This document shows, in pieces, positions 5,307 through 6,963 of a stretch of DNA of 6,963 nucleotides. A program made the translations under genes and the position numbers. Source of the stretch: Paracoccaceae bacterium (GTDB lineage Bacteria > Pseudomonadota > Alphaproteobacteria > Rhodobacterales > Rhodobacteraceae); contig SKNG01000251.1 of the NCBI GenBank assembly GCA_007120685.1, positions 1 to 6,963 on the forward strand, read 5' to 3'. The notes beneath the pieces are model-generated. The model searched no databases. It was not told the DNA's origin and saw nothing but the letters and a program-made list of their open reading frames with translations. How positions within the stretch are numbered: position 1 is the stretch's first letter; each line of letters begins with the position of its first letter.

Positions 5307-6963
5307 ATGCCGCATCGGCTTGAGACCCAGAGCCGCAAGCTTCTGCGCCGGCTGCGCGACACGCTGGCCGAACCCGGCAACGGGCAGGAACGGCTGGACC
5401 GGATCACCAGGCTGATTGCGGAATCGATCGGCACCGATGTCTGCTCGATCTACCTGTTCCGCGATGCCGAGACGCTGGAGCTTTGCGCCACGCACGGGCT
5501 GAGGCGCGATGCCGTCCACAAGACCCGGCTGAAGCTGGGCGAAGGGCTGGTTGGCCGTGCCGCGCGGGCCGGCACACCCATCAACACCGCCAACGCGCCC
5601 TCGGAGCGCGGCTTCCGCTACATGCCGGAAACGGGGGAAGAGGCGTTTTCCTCCTTCCTGGGCGTGCCGATCCAGCGGCTGGGCGAGCGGCGCGGGGTCC
5701 TGGTCATCCAATCGCGCGCGGCGCGGCTGCGCGATGACGACGAAATCTATGCGCTGGAAGTCGTCGCCATGGTACTGGCCGAGATGACCGAACTGGGCGC
5801 TTTTGTCGGCGATGACAACGCCATGGCCGCGCCGCACAAGAACCCGGTGATGATCCGTGCCGGCGCGGCGCAGGAGGGCACCGCCGAGGGCCAGGTCTGG
5901 CTGCACGAGCCGCGCGTGGTGGTCACCAACCTGGTCAATGACGACCCCGAGGCGGAAAAGGAACGCCTGCGCGCGGCGGTCGATCAACTGCGTGTCTCGA
6001 TCGACGATCTGATGCGCGCGGCGCAGACCTCGGATGCCGATCACCGCGCAGTGCTGGAAGCGTATCGGATGTTCGCCCATTCGCGCGGCTGGCTGCGGCG
6101 GATGGAGCAGAGCATCGAAAGCGGCCTTTCGGCCGAGGCGGCGGTGGAGAAGGAGCAAAGCCAGGCCCGCTCCCGGCTGCAACTGGTGCCCGATGCCTAT
6201 CTGCGCGACCGGCTGCACGATCTGGACGATCTGGCCAACCGCCTGCTGCGCATCCTCACAGGCCAGGGGCGCGAGACCGGCGTTGACCTGCCAGAGCGGC
6301 CGATCCTGGTGGCGCGCAACATCGGCCCGGGTGAGCTACTGGACTACGGGCGCAAGCTGCGCGGCGTGGTGCTGGAGGAAGGCTCGGTCGGCAGCCATGC
6401 GGCGGTGGTGGCGCGGGCGCTGGCGATCCCGCTGGTGGTGCATGCCGAACGCATCACCACCGAGGCGCTGAACGGCGATCCGATCATCGTCGATGGCGAC
6501 GAGGGCGTGGTGCATCTGCGCCCGGGCGACGATGTGGCCGGCGCCTATCGCGACAAGATCGCGGTGCAGTTGCAGGATCGGGCACGCTTTGCCGCGCTGC
6601 GCGACCAGCCGGCCCAGGCGCGCTGCGGCACGCGGCTGAGCCTGCACATGAACGCGGGCATCATGGCCGACCTGCCCTCGCTTGCCGGCTCGGGTGCCGA
6701 AGGGGTGGGGCTGTTTCGCACCGAATTGCAATTCCTGCTGCGCAATTCCATGCCGCGCCGTTCCGATCTGGCGGCTCTTTATACGCGGGTCATGGACGCC
6801 GCGAGCGGCCGCCGGGTGGCGTTCCGCACGCTCGATATCGGTTCGGACAAGGTCATGCCCTACATGAAACGGCCCGACGAGCCGAACCCGGCGATGGGCT
6901 GGCGGGCGTTGCGGGTGGGGCTGGACAAGCCGGGTGTGCTGCGCATGCAGCTGCAGGCGCTGA
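5307..6963 (+). CDS. ptsP: PTSNtr enzyme I, PEP-protein phosphotransferase with GAF domain (cut by window edge)
   Basis: This is the first 552 codons of enzyme I-Ntr, which takes phosphate from phosphoenolpyruvate and passes it to NPr (PtsO) in the nitrogen phosphotransferase system. A GAF domain occupies about 20-165; in E. coli EI-Ntr it senses glutamine and 2-oxoglutarate. The NPr-binding region (about 180-300) is followed by the phosphohistidine domain, with H364 in GSVGSHAAVVARALAIP, close to the active His356 of E. coli PtsP. The PEP-binding barrel starts near 415: GVGLFRTE (R471), RTLDIGSDK and NPAMGWRALR (527-536). The catalytic Cys region and about 190 further residues should lie past the edge. 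The ATG at 5307 follows a strong GGGGGGAGGGG (5294-5304). The 33-base gap after lysC suggests co-transcription. The terminal TGA is out of frame, so the gene is not ended here. Confidence 0.95.
   Translation, partial: MPHRLETQSRKLLRRLRDTLAEPGNGQERLDRITRLIAESIGTDVCSIYLFRDAETLELCATHGLRRDAVHKTRLKLGEGLVGRAARAGTPINTANAPSERGFRYMPETGEEAFSSFLGVPIQRLGERRGVLVIQSRAARLRDDDEIYALEVVAMVLAEMTELGAFVGDDNAMAAPHKNPVMIRAGAAQEGTAEGQVWLHEPRVVVTNLVNDDPEAEKERLRAAVDQLRVSIDDLMRAAQTSDADHRAVLEAYRMFAHSRGWLRRMEQSIESGLSAEAAVEKEQSQARSRLQLVPDAYLRDRLHDLDDLANRLLRILTGQGRETGVDLPERPILVARNIGPGELLDYGRKLRGVVLEEGSVGSHAAVVARALAIPLVVHAERITTEALNGDPIIVDGDEGVVHLRPGDDVAGAYRDKIAVQLQDRARFAALRDQPAQARCGTRLSLHMNAGIMADLPSLAGSGAEGVGLFRTELQFLLRNSMPRRSDLAALYTRVMDAASGRRVAFRTLDIGSDKVMPYMKRPDEPNPAMGWRALRVGLDKPGVLRMQLQAL

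Noticed and set aside
5178..6218. 346-codon open frame on the minus strand opposite the lysC end and ptsP
   Set aside because: It is antisense to two firmly identified genes, with low-complexity composition and no family match.
6961..6963. TGA at the window end as a ptsP stop
   Set aside because: It is out of frame (the codon is CTG at 6960-6962), and the PEP-binding barrel is incomplete here.

Overview
The base composition (high GC, GC-rich third positions), the gene order and the protein sequences suggest a chromosomal segment of an alphaproteobacterium, most likely of the Rhodobacterales/Rhodobacteraceae. This is a judgement from protein resemblance, not from a database search. I see no insertion sequence, phage gene, CRISPR array, tRNA, rRNA or attachment site. 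Codon use looks uniform across the real genes.

Left part (1 to about 1962): two cell-wall genes are transcribed away from each other across a 474-base intergenic region. On the minus strand is an L,D-transpeptidase of the YcbB/LdtD type, cut by the left window edge before its catalytic domain. On the plus strand is a Tat-exported YcbK/MepK-type (DUF882, peptidase M15) endopeptidase, followed by a good rho-independent terminator. In E. coli, LdtD makes the 3-3 (mDap-mDap) cross-links of peptidoglycan and MepK cuts them, so the pair looks like a maker/breaker module. The intergenic region is unusually rich in perfect inverted repeats: an operator-like 8+4+8 palindrome, an 8-bp hairpin, and a nested multi-helix structure just before the mepK-like ribosome binding site.

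Middle part (about 2011 to 3890): a CorB/YfjD-type (CNNM) membrane protein with a CBS pair is followed, after 86 bases, by a small zinc-ribbon DUF1178 protein.

Right part (about 3939 to the end): lysC, the aspartate kinase of the lysine/threonine/methionine/diaminopimelate pathway, is followed after 33 bases by ptsP, enzyme I of the nitrogen phosphotransferase system, cut by the right edge. lysC contains a well-placed internal ribosome binding site and ATG at the point where other bacteria start a separate beta subunit.

There is a loose metabolic link: aspartate kinase feeds the pathway to meso-diaminopimelate, the residue that LdtD and MepK join and cut. Nothing in the window shows joint regulation. 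Most of the window is ordinary, conserved chromosome, and I do not see a clearly new multi-gene system. The parts most worth a second look are the structured ldt/mepK intergenic region and the lysC internal start.
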